Part shown: positions 37,353 through 46,808 of the stretch, piece by piece | Layout: every line of letters starts with the position of its first letter | Position numbering within the stretch: the first letter of the stretch is position 1 | Source: an uncultured Opitutia bacterium | GTDB lineage: Bacteria > Verrucomicrobiota > Verrucomicrobiia > Opitutales > UBA953 | Direction of reading: 5' to 3' | Length of the DNA stretch: 53,301 nucleotides | NCBI GenBank assembly: GCA_903850885.1 | Contig: CAINMU010000114.1 | Span: 1 to 53,301, forward strand | Made by a program: the position numbers and the translations under genes | The notes under the pieces: generated by a model | The model's input: the letters and a program-made list of their open reading frames with translations, nothing else | Database searches by the model: none | What the model was told of the DNA's origin: nothing

Positions 37353-38756
37353 ATGAAAAAAGTCGCCCTTACCGAGCTCGATCCCCGGCTCCAAAAACAA
37401 ATCACCGCCGCTGAACAACAGCTTAAGACCAATCCGCAATATGCTGTGGAGGTCCTGACCGGTATCCTGACTCGCAATCCGGGCTGCATCGAGATCCGGC
37501 GCACCCTGCGCTCCGCCCAAAAAAATGTCATGGGTACCAAGAAAGGTCTGTTTGACGGCATCATGGGCGGGCTGACTTCCGGTAAAATTGCCAAAGCCGT
37601 CGACGCTGATCCCATCGCCGCTATCGCCGACGCCGAACTGGCTCTCGCGAAAAAGCCAACCGACACCAACGCCAATAAGACTATCGCCCAAGCCGCCACG
37701 AAGATTGGCTTCTACGACTTGGCCGCCTTCGCCTACGAGGAACTCGCCGCCAACGACCCGAAGAACGTCCAACATTTCGTCGACCTCGCCAATACTTGGA
37801 TTGCGGGCGGTGAAAACGACGCCGCCCTCGAAGCCGCCGATAAAGGCCTGCGCATCTTCCCTGGCAATGGCGACCTGCAAGAAGCCGTCCGCAAAGCTTC
37901 GGTAAATAAGACGATGAAAAAGGGTAACTGGGAAGATAAGGGCGACTTCCAATCTAAGCTTAAAGACAAAGACGAAGCGCTTCGCCTCGACCAATCCACC
38001 CGCACGGTGACCGATGCCGCCACCGCTCTCGAACAAGCCGCCCAAACCGCCGTCAAAATCCAAGGCGAACCCGACAGCTTGGACTTGTACCGCGACATCG
38101 TCCGTCAATTCATCTCCGCCGGCGACCTGGATAGTGCCATCGCCTGGCTCCAACGCGGTCGGCTCACCACCATGGGCCGCGCCGACCCCTCCCTCGAACG
38201 TCAAGAGAGCGACCTCATCATTCAACGGCTCGAAAAGATTTCGAAGCAGCTTCGCGAAGTCCTCTCCACTAATCCCTCCGACGCCACCAACAAGGCTGCG
38301 CTGGAAAAGAACGACCTCGAACTCGCCGACTATCGTCTCAAGACCGCTGGCAGCCTGGTCGAACGTTACCCGAACGATTACGCCTACCGCTTTGACTTCG
38401 GCTCCCTCTTGCTCGCCGCCGGTCGCGTCGAAGACGCCGTGCAACAGCTGCAATACGCCCAACGTAATCCGAAGTATCGCCAGCCCTCCCTGCTCGCCCT
38501 CGGCAAAGCCTTCGTTCTCAGTAATAAATTCGATATCGCCGTCGAGCAGCTCGTTCTGGCCAAGAGCGAGATTCATATGATGAACGATCTCAAAAAAGAC
38601 GTCATCTACGAATTGGGCTCAGCCTATGAGAAAATGGGTAAAGCCAAAGAGGCCGTCGACGAATTCAAAATCATCTATATGGCCGACTCCGGCTTCCGTG
38701 ACGTCGCCAAGAAAATCAACGATTTCTACGAAGGGCAGAAGAGTCCTTCCGCCTAG
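37353..38756 (+). CDS. Tetratricopeptide-repeat protein
   Basis: The 467-residue protein is helical, with TPR-like units such as DPIAAIADAELALAKKPTDT, YDLAAFAYEELAANDPKNV, DAALEAADKGLRIFPGNGD and AYRFDFGSLLLAAGRVEDAV, so it probably binds partners or acts as a scaffold in the cytosol. There is no signal peptide or membrane helix. I chose the ATG at 37353 (MKKVALTELDPRLQ); a GTG at 37311 would add 14 residues without obvious purpose. It is followed after 60 nt by purA. Confidence 0.83.
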   Translation: MKKVALTELDPRLQKQITAAEQQLKTNPQYAVEVLTGILTRNPGCIEIRRTLRSAQKNVMGTKKGLFDGIMGGLTSGKIAKAVDADPIAAIADAELALAKKPTDTNANKTIAQAATKIGFYDLAAFAYEELAANDPKNVQHFVDLANTWIAGGENDAALEAADKGLRIFPGNGDLQEAVRKASVNKTMKKGNWEDKGDFQSKLKDKDEALRLDQSTRTVTDAATALEQAAQTAVKIQGEPDSLDLYRDIVRQFISAGDLDSAIAWLQRGRLTTMGRADPSLERQESDLIIQRLEKISKQLREVLSTNPSDATNKAALEKNDLELADYRLKTAGSLVERYPNDYAYRFDFGSLLLAAGRVEDAVQQLQYAQRNPKYRQPSLLALGKAFVLSNKFDIAVEQLVLAKSEIHMMNDLKKDVIYELGSAYEKMGKAKEAVDEFKIIYMADSGFRDVAKKINDFYEGQKSPSA

Positions 38757-38816
38757 TCCTTCCTTTTGTTTCTGTCTTTAGCGGCCGTTTCACCGTTCGC
38801 TTCCTCCCTCCTGCCC

Positions 38817-40364
38817 ATGGCTCTCACCCCTTTCAAAAGTCACCTTATCGCTGACGTTGGCATCAGCATGGGAGACGAAGGCAAGGGCCGCCTCATCCCC
38901 GAAATCGTCCGCGAACTGCAAGCGCTCACGGGACGCCGCGATGCCGTGGGCACCGTGCTCAAGGTCAACGGAGGCGCCAACTCCGGCCACACGGTCGCTG
39001 GCCTGAAACTCAATCTACTCCCAGGCGGCGTGGCCGAACATGACGTCGCTTGCCTAGCGCTCGGCTCCGGCGTCGTCGCCGACCCGCGCAAGGCCCTCTG
39101 GGAAGCGCTGCCACTCGAGAAGATCGGCATCCCGGTCCTCTCCCGCCTGCTCATCGACGAACGCTGCATGGTGAGCGATGTCGCCCACCGCATCCTCGAC
39201 CTGGCCTGGGAAGACTACCGTATCAACGTCCTCGGCCACGAAGCCCGTGGCTCCACCGGCCGCGGCATCACGCCCGCTTACGCCGACGAAGTCGGCCAGT
39301 TCCAGATCCATTACTCCGAATTCCTCGGCGTGAAGGCCGACTACTCGACCCGCCTTTCCGCTCGCCTCGACCGTGCCTCCGCCATCGTGCGCGATGTGTG
39401 TAAACTCGCCCCAGAAAAATGGGCCGGCCTATTTGTCAAACTTTCCGAAGCCGAACTCCGCGCCAACAAGGGTGCCATCGATTCCGTCGTCTTCGCCGCC
39501 TCTGAATTCGACTTCACGCAATACGCCGGGCCAACGCCTTTCACTTTCAATCATGCGGCGGTCCTCGCTTCCTACTGGCAAGCTGGCTCCAAGCTGGCCC
39601 CCTCGATTGGGGATGTCCGCGAGCGCATCCTAAGCGACCTCGCCGCCGACCGTCGCATCATCGGCGAATTTGGCCAAGCCTACTGGCTCGATAAACGCGC
39701 CGGCTTCGCCCCTAACGTCACGGCCTCACATACCTACACGCCCGAGTTCTTCCAGTCCGACGGCATCCCCGTCCAAGCCATCCACACCGTTGGTTGCTGC
39801 AAAGCCTACGATACCAAGGTCGGCACGCACGTCTTCCTGACGAAGATGGATGACGCTCACCCTTTGCAAAAAGCCCTCGCGAAATTGGAATTCGGCACCA
39901 GCACCGGCCGGCAACGGATGGTGGGCTGGTCCGACCTCGTCGAAAAAGCCGATGCGCTTCGCTACGGTGGCTACGACGATATGGTCCTTAATAAACTCGA
40001 TGCGCTTTCTCCGCATGGCGAATGGAAGGGCGGCGATCTCCAGCTTTGCACCGGCTACCGAGACTCTGCTGGAAAAATCCACCAAGGCGTACCCCGCAAC
40101 GACGCCGTCCGTCGCCAACTCCAGCCGATCTACGCCACCCTGCCGGGCTGGACGGCTGACATCACGAAGGTCCGCTCCTACGCCCAACTGCCGCCTGAAG
40201 CCCGTCGTTACGTGGCTTTCACGATGGCCGAAATCGTCCGCCTGGCGGCCCGCGGCGGCGAACTCGCCACGTTGCCCAACCTCCGCTATATCGGCGTGGG
40301 TCCCGATCCGGAACAGATTATTTCGGATATTCCGTCGACGCGCGAACTGATCAAGCAGGCTTAA
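38817..40364 (+). CDS. purA: Adenylosuccinate synthetase, divergent long form
   Basis: The 515-residue protein keeps the PurA motifs: MGDEGKGR (P-loop with catalytic Asp), [10 protein letters not shown] (His conserved; the family usually has GGxNAGHT), [55 protein letters not shown] and [11 protein letters not shown]. It converts IMP plus aspartate plus GTP to adenylosuccinate. It is about 80 residues longer than typical bacterial PurA (around 430), with substitutions in the P-loop (W to M before GDEGKG). The ATG at 38817 starts the conserved part; the TTG at 38766 adds only 17 low-complexity residues. Confidence 0.88.
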   Translation: MALTPFKSHLIADVGISMGDEGKGRLIPEIVRELQALTGRRDAVGTVLKVNGGANSGHTVAGLKLNLLPGGVAEHDVACLALGSGVVADPRKALWEALPLEKIGIPVLSRLLIDERCMVSDVAHRILDLAWEDYRINVLGHEARGSTGRGITPAYADEVGQFQIHYSEFLGVKADYSTRLSARLDRASAIVRDVCKLAPEKWAGLFVKLSEAELRANKGAIDSVVFAASEFDFTQYAGPTPFTFNHAAVLASYWQAGSKLAPSIGDVRERILSDLAADRRIIGEFGQAYWLDKRAGFAPNVTASHTYTPEFFQSDGIPVQAIHTVGCCKAYDTKVGTHVFLTKMDDAHPLQKALAKLEFGTSTGRQRMVGWSDLVEKADALRYGGYDDMVLNKLDALSPHGEWKGGDLQLCTGYRDSAGKIHQGVPRNDAVRRQLQPIYATLPGWTADITKVRSYAQLPPEARRYVAFTMAEIVRLAARGGELATLPNLRYIGVGPDPEQIISDIPSTRELIKQA

Positions 40365-40382
40365 GCCTTACCGCGGCTTTCG

Positions 40383-40706
40383 ATGAGCGACCTGGAACAC
40401 ACTTTCGCCCTACCCCTTTGGGCGATTGTCGACGAATCGAAAGTCGAACCTGGCAAATCCGATACCCGCATGCTCGCCCGTCAGCTGGGGCGGTGGTTTA
40501 GTCATAACTTCAATATCACCCACAAAGGCACGACCATCGAGGCAGGTCCCGATGGGCCGATTTTCGTGATCGCCGGTATCGCCGAAGCCCATTGGCCGGC
40601 GATGATCGCCCTCGCCCAAGCCCAAGCTTGCACGCTGTACCTGGTGCTGCCGATGCCGGATGGAAATTTCCAGCTCAAGCCCCTCGAGGTTCCTCCGCTG
40701 CCTTAA
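40383..40706 (+). CDS. Small conserved-looking protein downstream of purA, unrecognised
   Basis: The 107-residue protein has no membrane segment and no motif I recognise; it has a mixed alpha/beta look (MSDLEHTFALPLWAIVDESK at the start, FVIAGIAEAHWPAMIALAQA in the middle). It starts 18 nt after the purA stop and ends 14 nt before the stop of the convergent HDAC-fold gene, so it probably shares the purA transcript. No Shine-Dalgarno before the ATG at 40383. Confidence 0.6.
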   Translation: MSDLEHTFALPLWAIVDESKVEPGKSDTRMLARQLGRWFSHNFNITHKGTTIEAGPDGPIFVIAGIAEAHWPAMIALAQAQACTLYLVLPMPDGNFQLKPLEVPPLP

Positions 40707-40720
40707 TCGCACCCGCCGGC

Positions 40721-41608
40721 TCAGTCTTTCGCGAGGGCCTTGATGGTCTCCAGATGCAATTCCGCGATCTGCTCGAGGCTCAGACCGCCCCACTTGTAAC
40801 CGCCGGCTAAGGCGAAGATGATCGGTATTCGCCGCGTCTTGGCCCAAGCGGCCACCCGCGATTCTCGCTCCTGAATGATAGCCCGCGTGATGCCTTTAAG
40901 TCCGCCAGCTTTCTCGTACGTATCCATGCCGGCGTTATAAATCAGGAAGTCGATGCCTTCTAAGAAGGCCAATGCTTTGTCCGTTTCGGCGAGGTAACGC
41001 TCGGGGTCCGTGACTAAGGTGGCGAGGTGACGCTGCGGATCAGCAGGTTGCCACACATCATACGAATCGACGCTCACATCCGCCAAGCGCACCCGTGGAT
41101 GCGCCTGCAAGATGTCGAAGGTACCGCCGCCGAAATGGGCGTCTAAATCCAATAGGCCCACGGTTTTGACTTTCTTTAACGCCACGTGGGCGGCTAAGGC
41201 CAATCCGTTCAGGGTGCAGAAGCCCTGCCCGGAATCCTTCCGCGCATGATGTAATCCGCTCGAAAGACTGCCCGAACGACCGTTCTCTAACGCCTCCCTG
41301 ACCGCATCGCGCATCCCGCCCGTGGACGCCAAGATGCTCGCCAACAAAGGCTCCGACCAGGGACCCACTTCGAGGAAGCCTTTTTTATCTTCGAAGACCG
41401 TCTGCAGGTATTCTTTGCCATGGATGACGCTTAATTCTTTCCGACTCGCCGGCTTCGGGGCTTCTAATACGACCTTACCCGCCTTACCGGCTTGGATCAG
41501 CTTCGCAACCAGCAGCGACTTGGTCACGGTTTCGCGGGTGCTTTTGACGACGTACGTGGAATCATAATAGACTTTTAAGGGCGGCTTGGCGCCAAGGATT
41601 TTGGGCAT
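40721..41608 (-). CDS. Histone-deacetylase-fold (acetoin-utilisation type) deacetylase
   Basis: The 295-residue protein has the arginase/deacetylase fold markers: active-site histidine pair LHHARKDSGQGFCTLNG (H120, H121) and the zinc ligands in LLDLDAHFGGGT (D154, D156, H158... D-x-H arrangement). Bacterial members deacetylate acetylpolyamines, acetyl-lysine of enzymes such as acetyl-CoA synthetase, or small amides. The ATG at 41608 (MPKILGAKPPLKVYYDS) is preferred over a TTG 15 nt upstream. It is convergent with the small gene after purA. The target is unknown. Confidence 0.85.
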   Translation of the reverse strand: MPKILGAKPPLKVYYDSTYVVKSTRETVTKSLLVAKLIQAGKAGKVVLEAPKPASRKELSVIHGKEYLQTVFEDKKGFLEVGPWSEPLLASILASTGGMRDAVREALENGRSGSLSSGLHHARKDSGQGFCTLNGLALAAHVALKKVKTVGLLDLDAHFGGGTFDILQAHPRVRLADVSVDSYDVWQPADPQRHLATLVTDPERYLAETDKALAFLEGIDFLIYNAGMDTYEKAGGLKGITRAIIQERESRVAAWAKTRRIPIIFALAGGYKWGGLSLEQIAELHLETIKALAKD

Positions 41609-41611
41609 CAA

Positions 41612-41642
41612 ATTATTACACAATACTTCCTATAAGAGTCAA
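41612..41642 (-). promoter_or_regulatory. Putative promoter just upstream of the HDAC-fold gene
   Basis: Read on the minus strand, ttgact (41642-41637) is followed after 18 or 19 nt by taataat (41618-41612), close to -35 and -10 consensus. The -10 element lies only 3 nt before the ATG at 41608, so if used, transcription would start about at the ATG and the mRNA would be nearly leaderless. Confidence 0.35.
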
Positions 41643-41683
41643 ACTGACCCCTGGCATCGCGATAAAACCCTGACCAAACGGGC

Positions 41684-42952
41684 CTAATCCTTGGCCTGGC
41701 GGACCAGCCTTCGCAGGATCACGGCGGCTTCAGCCTGTCCGGACGGGAAGAAAAATAGGACGTCGCCGCCCGTGTCCTTGTCGATCTCGATGGCATCGCT
41801 GTAGACGGTGACATCCAGGACCTTGGCATACTTGAAGTTCAAGCTCTTCAAACTGCCGGTGAAGATGACGCGCTTGGAGGTAAACACGAGGGTGCCCGTA
41901 TCAATCTTTACGAGACGCTGTTCGGTCTGCCGCTCGACATCATAGGAACCCGCACGATAACGCAAGGGTCCCCAGATTTTTATACTGGTGCCGAACCCGC
42001 CGTAACTGCGACGGGTCGTAACCCGCTTGTTAAGACCGAGCTCCACCTGTTGCGTCCAGAAACAACCCTCGTTCCCCAGATCCAGTTCGCAAGGTACCTC
42101 CTTGAGCGGCGAACGGCAAAGGGCCCACAGTCGCTGCGCGCTGTCGATTCGGATATTCAATTTATCATCCAGACTAAGGTTGATATCCATCTGCTTAATC
42201 TCGGCCGAAAAAGCCGCGTAGGCTGAGGGGTCCATCACCTCGCCACCGTCCTCCTGTTGCATCAAGACCTTGAGCCGATCGTTGAAATAGGACTGTAAGG
42301 CATCGTGCATCGCCTCCTTGACCTTCTCGTCCGAAAGGGGGACCTCCTTGCCAAGTAAATCAATCTGCTCCCGTTTCAGCTGCGGCGGGATATCACGCAA
42401 CAAAACCGTGAGCATGCCGATGCGGCAATAACGGGCAAAGGCTTCGCCATGGAGCGCCTCTGCCGCCGGCGCATCCAGTCCGAAACTACGGGCAAGGTTG
42501 CCGAGATCCGCCTTTTCCAACGGATCGAAATAACGGTCGGAAAGGTAGGCCTCGAAGGCCTGGCGATACCACTTGATGAGGTCATCGCGACAACGCTTGC
42601 GGACATCGTAGCCGAGCTTCTCACCCAGCGCTAGCCAGTCATCGTCCGAAATCAGGCACTGCGCCGGCATCTTCGAAAGTATATCCCAGACTGCCAGTAG
42701 TCCGGCCTGATAACTCTGCCGCCCCAACATGCCGTCCAGGAGATTGGCTCCCTTTTCGGCGGGACGCGGAAACGGCAAGACTCGGACGGAATCAGGCAGG
42801 ACGGCTAAGGTCAGCCATTCCGCCATCCCGGGCTTCCAATAGTTATCGGTTACCCCCAATTCGGCCGAAGCCAGCTTGGCCCGGACCTCATCCAAGGCCC
42901 ATGCACCGATTTCGACGCCGGCCCGGGCGATATGGATGAGTTCGGATGACAT
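41684..42952 (-). CDS. GYF_2-domain protein with helical middle and PH-like C-terminus
   Basis: The 422-residue protein begins with a GYF_2-like module (about 5-50: IHIARAGVEIGAWALDEVRA, then YWKPGMAEWLTL). A helical middle region spans about 80-235, and the C-terminus (about 300-420) has SIKIWGPLRYRAGSYDV and GTLVFTSKRVIFTG, a pattern like bacterial PH-like domains. There is no membrane helix or signal peptide. The open frame continues upstream into the SGNH gene, but that part mirrors the neighbour; the ATG at 42952 is 4 nt after the upstream stop and starts the GYF module. Function unknown. Confidence 0.72.
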   Translation of the reverse strand: MSSELIHIARAGVEIGAWALDEVRAKLASAELGVTDNYWKPGMAEWLTLAVLPDSVRVLPFPRPAEKGANLLDGMLGRQSYQAGLLAVWDILSKMPAQCLISDDDWLALGEKLGYDVRKRCRDDLIKWYRQAFEAYLSDRYFDPLEKADLGNLARSFGLDAPAAEALHGEAFARYCRIGMLTVLLRDIPPQLKREQIDLLGKEVPLSDEKVKEAMHDALQSYFNDRLKVLMQQEDGGEVMDPSAYAAFSAEIKQMDINLSLDDKLNIRIDSAQRLWALCRSPLKEVPCELDLGNEGCFWTQQVELGLNKRVTTRRSYGGFGTSIKIWGPLRYRAGSYDVERQTEQRLVKIDTGTLVFTSKRVIFTGSLKSLNFKYAKVLDVTVYSDAIEIDKDTGGDVLFFFPSGQAEAAVILRRLVRQAKD

Positions 42953-42956
42953 CGAA

Positions 42957-43766
42957 TTATTTGGTCCCAGCCAGGATGGCTTCACTGACCTTAGCCCCAA
43001 GGAAATCGTAGCCTTCACCTTTGAAGTGAACGTCGTTCGGATTCTGGAGCTTGGCGAGATGCGGCGTGATAGCGGCGAACAGGTCATCCGTGGGAATGCC
43101 GTGCTTAGCCATAATCTCGGCCGCAATTTTATTCTTTTCGACGACGGAAGCCGCCGTTTGTTTCTGGGCGGGATTATCCGGGATCGGCGTGGTGCTCGCC
43201 CAGATAACTTTAGCTCCAGTTTTTTGAAGCCGTTCGACAATCTCTTCCAAGCGCTTGGCATAATCCGCCGCCGGGGTCGCCCGATCATGGATGCCGAAAT
43301 TGAAATGGATGACGTCCCACTTGCCCTCGCCCAACCATGTCTCGAGATTCTTTAGTCCCGAGGTGGTGGGTCCGCAATTCGCTGGCGCCCGATGGACGTT
43401 GGCCTTTCCTTCGAGGGCCTTTCGGGTGGGTTGGGTGTAGCCGCGCGAGACGGAATCCCCGATGAGAAGGATACGGGGAAGTTTTGGGTCATCCTTCACG
43501 AAGTCCCAAGCATTCGATTTCCCGGCGATTTTATCCCGCTTATGCAGCGGGAGGTAGAAACTGCCGAGCTGTTGCTGCAGCACTTTCTCCCATGCCTGCT
43601 CTTCCGGCGAAAGTTTATCAACCCACGTCTGATAACGGGCATCAACCAAGGTATCCTGCGCGGCCTTTTTCGCCGCAGCTTCCTTGGCGTTCGTCGGCTC
43701 CCCTTTCGGCGGCTCCGCGGCGACCAAAAAAAATGATAAACCAAGCCAGGCGATGAGAAGCTTCAT
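42957..43766 (-). CDS. Secreted SGNH/GDSL hydrolase
   Basis: The 269-residue protein has a signal peptide (MKLLIAWLGLSFFLVAAEPP) and SGNH blocks: GDSVSRGY with nucleophile S105, HFNFGIHDR (block III, N/H position) and NDVHFKGEGY near the end, giving the catalytic Asp/His. Such enzymes cleave ester bonds, often acetyl groups on carbohydrates, outside the cytosol. The ATG at 43766 is chosen because it opens the signal peptide; an upstream in-frame start at 43829 adds 21 residues that would disrupt it. It is 17 nt downstream of another SGNH-type gene and 4 nt before the GYF_2 gene. Confidence 0.86.
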   Translation of the reverse strand: MKLLIAWLGLSFFLVAAEPPKGEPTNAKEAAAKKAAQDTLVDARYQTWVDKLSPEEQAWEKVLQQQLGSFYLPLHKRDKIAGKSNAWDFVKDDPKLPRILLIGDSVSRGYTQPTRKALEGKANVHRAPANCGPTTSGLKNLETWLGEGKWDVIHFNFGIHDRATPAADYAKRLEEIVERLQKTGAKVIWASTTPIPDNPAQKQTAASVVEKNKIAAEIMAKHGIPTDDLFAAITPHLAKLQNPNDVHFKGEGYDFLGAKVSEAILAGTK

Positions 43767-43783
43767 GTCGAATATTTGAACGG

Positions 43784-44638
43784 TTACTTGCTCACGCCGC
43801 TCAGGGGATACTCGGTCACCGCCTTCCAAGCGATACCCTGCAAGATACGGTTCACCTTTTCGGCCTCCGGGTGTTTCGCCAAACTCACAGGCACGGGCAG
43901 TCCCGTCGGGTTGCGCTTATAGATGACGGCAAAATGGCAATAGGCCGACAAGATCCGAATCTGAACCTGCGGATGTCCCAAGGCGTCGGTGAAAAGTTCG
44001 CTCTGCTTGGCCACGCCTGGTAGCTCGCCCTTGATAACCAGGTCGCGTAAGGCCAATACGGCCACACCACAGGGTACGATGACGATCTTCGCCTCAGGTA
44101 TTTTCTTATTTAATTCGCCGATGTGATCTTCGAATAATTTAAAGTAGGGTTCATTGATCTTCTTGAGTTCCGCCAAGGTCTTGGTGTCCCTGTCGACCAC
44201 GACGGTCTTGATTTTTTTGAGCCAAAGTTCGGCATCGTCGAACGGCACCCAATTCTGCTGCAGGGTGAATCGGATCTTAGGATGATGCGCTAAGCCAAGT
44301 TTGACGAAATTCTCGATGCCATCATCCGGCAGGAAAGTCGGTGCCATGGTGAAGAGCTCCGCCGTACCGGCCTCTAAGATCGGCTTAGCCTTATTCTTAC
44401 CTTCCGGCAGGTTCCAATGCTGGATGACCTGAGAACCGCCGATCGACGAAATCGCCAGTTGCTTATGCCCCTCGATTTTCGCGGCCTTGGCCATCTCCTC
44501 CACCAAAGGCGGCATCCAGACGTGAAAACTGTGTCCGGCACTTAAGACCTTAAGCCCAGCCGGGGGTGCCGCTTCCGCCGCCGAAAAAAGGGGCACGAGC
44601 AAGGACAGGCAGGCTAGCAGGATTGGGGTTAATCGCAT
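43784..44638 (-). CDS. Secreted SGNH-like protein, divergent
   Basis: The 284-residue protein has a signal peptide (MRLTPILLACLSLLVPLFSA, cut near AEA) and an opening VLSAGHSFHVWMPPLVEEMA that matches block I of SGNH proteins, with S37 in GHS in place of the usual GDS/GNS. The later catalytic Asp/His block is not clear, so activity is uncertain. The preserved N-terminal strand-loop resembles the SGNH protein at 51908. It is first in a minus-strand run with the two following genes. Confidence 0.68.
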   Translation of the reverse strand: MRLTPILLACLSLLVPLFSAAEAAPPAGLKVLSAGHSFHVWMPPLVEEMAKAAKIEGHKQLAISSIGGSQVIQHWNLPEGKNKAKPILEAGTAELFTMAPTFLPDDGIENFVKLGLAHHPKIRFTLQQNWVPFDDAELWLKKIKTVVVDRDTKTLAELKKINEPYFKLFEDHIGELNKKIPEAKIVIVPCGVAVLALRDLVIKGELPGVAKQSELFTDALGHPQVQIRILSAYCHFAVIYKRNPTGLPVPVSLAKHPEAEKVNRILQGIAWKAVTEYPLSGVSK

Positions 44639-44963
44639 TTCGCCATCCTTTCGTCCCGCTCGACCCAGTCAACCCTCTGTCGTTTTGTGCGTATTTACTC
44701 ATAAATCTTCGTCATAGCTGTCTGCCACCGCCGCCGAAGCACTTCCTATTAGCAAAGTTAATGTCTCACTTGGGTTTAACCATCGGGTCTTAGTTCTTTA
44801 AGAATAACAGCCCAAACGGTCCATTGCCTCTGCGCAAACCGACCCAAAAGGCCCTGTTTTACTTATGACTTAATAAAGACATAAAGTGGGCATCAACGAG
44901 ATACAGAGAGGTTTTTATCTTTGATAGACGCGACGACCCGGGAGCCGAATATCTCCCTGTATC
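44639..44963. promoter_or_regulatory. Gene-free divergent region before pckG with promoter-like site
   Basis: This 325-nt gap separates the minus-strand SGNH-like gene from pckG and is more AT-rich than its surroundings. On the plus strand, tttact (44858-44863) and cataaa (44880-44885) are spaced by 16 nt, a weak promoter match. An imperfect inverted repeat (acttatg 44861-44867, cataaagt 44880-44887) covers it and could be an operator. A short palindrome ttctttaagaa is at 44794-44804. No small gene was supported. Confidence 0.3.
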
Positions 44964-46793
44964 ATGAAAAAGAAACGTAAATCCAACGAACCCCTCAGCC
45001 AAAATCGCAACCTGCTCCGGTGGGTCGAAAAAATGGCCGACCTTTGCCAGCCTGCGCAAATCCACTGGGTCGATGGCAGCCAAGCGGAATACGACCAATT
45101 ATGCGCCCAGATGGTCGAACAGGGTACGCTCACGAAGCTTAACGAAAAGCTCTGGCCCGGATGCTTCTACGCCCGCTCCGACGCTTCGGATGTCGCCCGC
45201 GTCGAAGATCGCACGTTCATCTGCTCCCAATCCCGGGAAGCCGCCGGCCCCAACAACAACTGGGAGAACCCTTTCGAGATGCGCCGCAAGCTGCGCGGGC
45301 TTTTCACCGGCTGCATGGCCGGCCGCACGATGTACGTCCTGCCTTTCAGCATGGGTCCCGTCGGCTCGCCGATGGCGCAATTGGGCGTCGAGCTAACCGA
45401 CTCTCCTTATGTGGTCATCAATATGCGCATCATGGCGCGGATCGGCCTGCCGGTTTACGCTGAGATCGATCGCGGCCACCAACGCGTGGTGCCGTGCCTC
45501 CACTCCGTCGGTGCTCCGCTGCGCAAAGGACAGAAGGATGTGACCTGGCCCTGTAATAAGGAAAAATATATCGTCCATTTCCCGGAGTCTCGCGAAATCT
45601 GGAGCTTTGGTTCCGGCTACGGCGGCAACGCGCTGCTCGGCAAGAAATGCTTCGCCCTGCGTATCGCCTCCAACATGGCCCGCGACGATGGTTGGATGGC
45701 CGAGCACATGCTCATCCTCGGCGTCGAAGATCCTCAAGGGGAGAAGACCTACGTGGCCGCGGCTTTCCCAAGCGCCTGCGGTAAGACGAATTTCGCCATG
45801 CTGGTCCCGCCGCCTTCCGTTCAAGCCCAAGGCTGGAAGGTGACGACGCTCGGCGATGATATCGCCTGGATCAAACCGAGCGCCGATGGTCGGTTGCATG
45901 CGATCAATCCCGAAGCGGGCTTCTTCGGCGTCGCCCCCGGAACTTCGAAGTCGACCAACCCGAACGCGATGGCGACGCTTTCACGTAATACGATTTTTAC
46001 CAATGTCGCCCTGACTCCCGAAGGGGGCGTCTGGTGGGAAGGGATGACCGAAACGCCTCCGCCTCGCCTGACGGACTGGCAGGGGCAACCGTGGACTCCA
46101 GCAATCGCCCAAGCTACGGGCGCCAAGGCCGCGCATCCGAATTCCCGCTTTACCGCCCCGGCCTCGCAATGTCCGACGATCGACCCGGATTGGGAAAGTC
46201 CCACGGGCGTCCCGATCAGCGCCATCATTTTCGGCGGTCGCCGCGCCACGACCATCCCGCTCGTCTATCAAGCCTTCAACTGGAGCTCGGGCGTTTACAT
46301 CGGCGCTACGATGGGCAGCGAGATGACCGCGGCCGCCGCCGGTACGGTCGGCAAGGTCCGCCGCGACCCCATGGCGATGCTACCCTTCTGCGGCTACCAC
46401 ATGGGTGATTACTTCCGCCACTGGATCTCGATGCAGAAAAAGATCTCCGAGACCCCCCGCATCTTCCACGTCAACTGGTTCCGCAAAGACGCCGAGGGTA
46501 AATTCATTTGGCCCGGCTTCAGCGATAATATGCGCATCCTCAAATGGATCGTCGCCCGTGCCCGCGTCCGCGCGCTGGCACGCGAAACTCCGATCGGCTG
46601 GATGCCTCGCTACGAGGACATCGATTGGACGGGACTCGATTTCTCAAAAGAACACTTCGATGAGCTGCAATCCTTCGACCGGCAGGCCTGGCGAGCCGAA
46701 GTCATGGCCCACGAGGAACTTTTCCTCGACCTCCACGACCGCCTCCCCAAGGAACTCATCTACGAACGCGAACTTCTGATCTGTCGGATGTAA
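44964..46793 (+). CDS. pckG: Phosphoenolpyruvate carboxykinase (GTP)
   Basis: The 609-residue enzyme converts oxaloacetate and GTP to PEP and CO2, the committing step of gluconeogenesis. The GTP-dependent form is shown by [13 protein letters not shown] near residue 270 (P-loop with the reactive Cys), [35 protein letters not shown] and WNSGVY-like [13 protein letters not shown]. Length is normal. It runs in the opposite metabolic direction to ppc at 9332, so the two are presumably regulated oppositely. The upstream gap carries a promoter-like site. The next gene begins 15 nt after the stop. Confidence 0.97.
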   Translation: MKKKRKSNEPLSQNRNLLRWVEKMADLCQPAQIHWVDGSQAEYDQLCAQMVEQGTLTKLNEKLWPGCFYARSDASDVARVEDRTFICSQSREAAGPNNNWENPFEMRRKLRGLFTGCMAGRTMYVLPFSMGPVGSPMAQLGVELTDSPYVVINMRIMARIGLPVYAEIDRGHQRVVPCLHSVGAPLRKGQKDVTWPCNKEKYIVHFPESREIWSFGSGYGGNALLGKKCFALRIASNMARDDGWMAEHMLILGVEDPQGEKTYVAAAFPSACGKTNFAMLVPPPSVQAQGWKVTTLGDDIAWIKPSADGRLHAINPEAGFFGVAPGTSKSTNPNAMATLSRNTIFTNVALTPEGGVWWEGMTETPPPRLTDWQGQPWTPAIAQATGAKAAHPNSRFTAPASQCPTIDPDWESPTGVPISAIIFGGRRATTIPLVYQAFNWSSGVYIGATMGSEMTAAAAGTVGKVRRDPMAMLPFCGYHMGDYFRHWISMQKKISETPRIFHVNWFRKDAEGKFIWPGFSDNMRILKWIVARARVRALARETPIGWMPRYEDIDWTGLDFSKEHFDELQSFDRQAWRAEVMAHEELFLDLHDRLPKELIYERELLICRM

Positions 46794-46808
46794 GCGCCTC
46801 CCCTCCCC

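Noticed and set aside
42953-43288. N-terminal extension of the GYF_2 protein gene to 43288
   Set aside because: These residues are R/S/P-rich and lie wholly opposite in frame to the SGNH gene on the same strand; the ATG at 42952 follows the SGNH stop and opens the GYF module.
44859-45133. Small minus-strand genes opposite the pckG 5' end
   Set aside because: They overlap the conserved pckG coding region and show no recognisable features; a promoter region is a better account of the upstream part.
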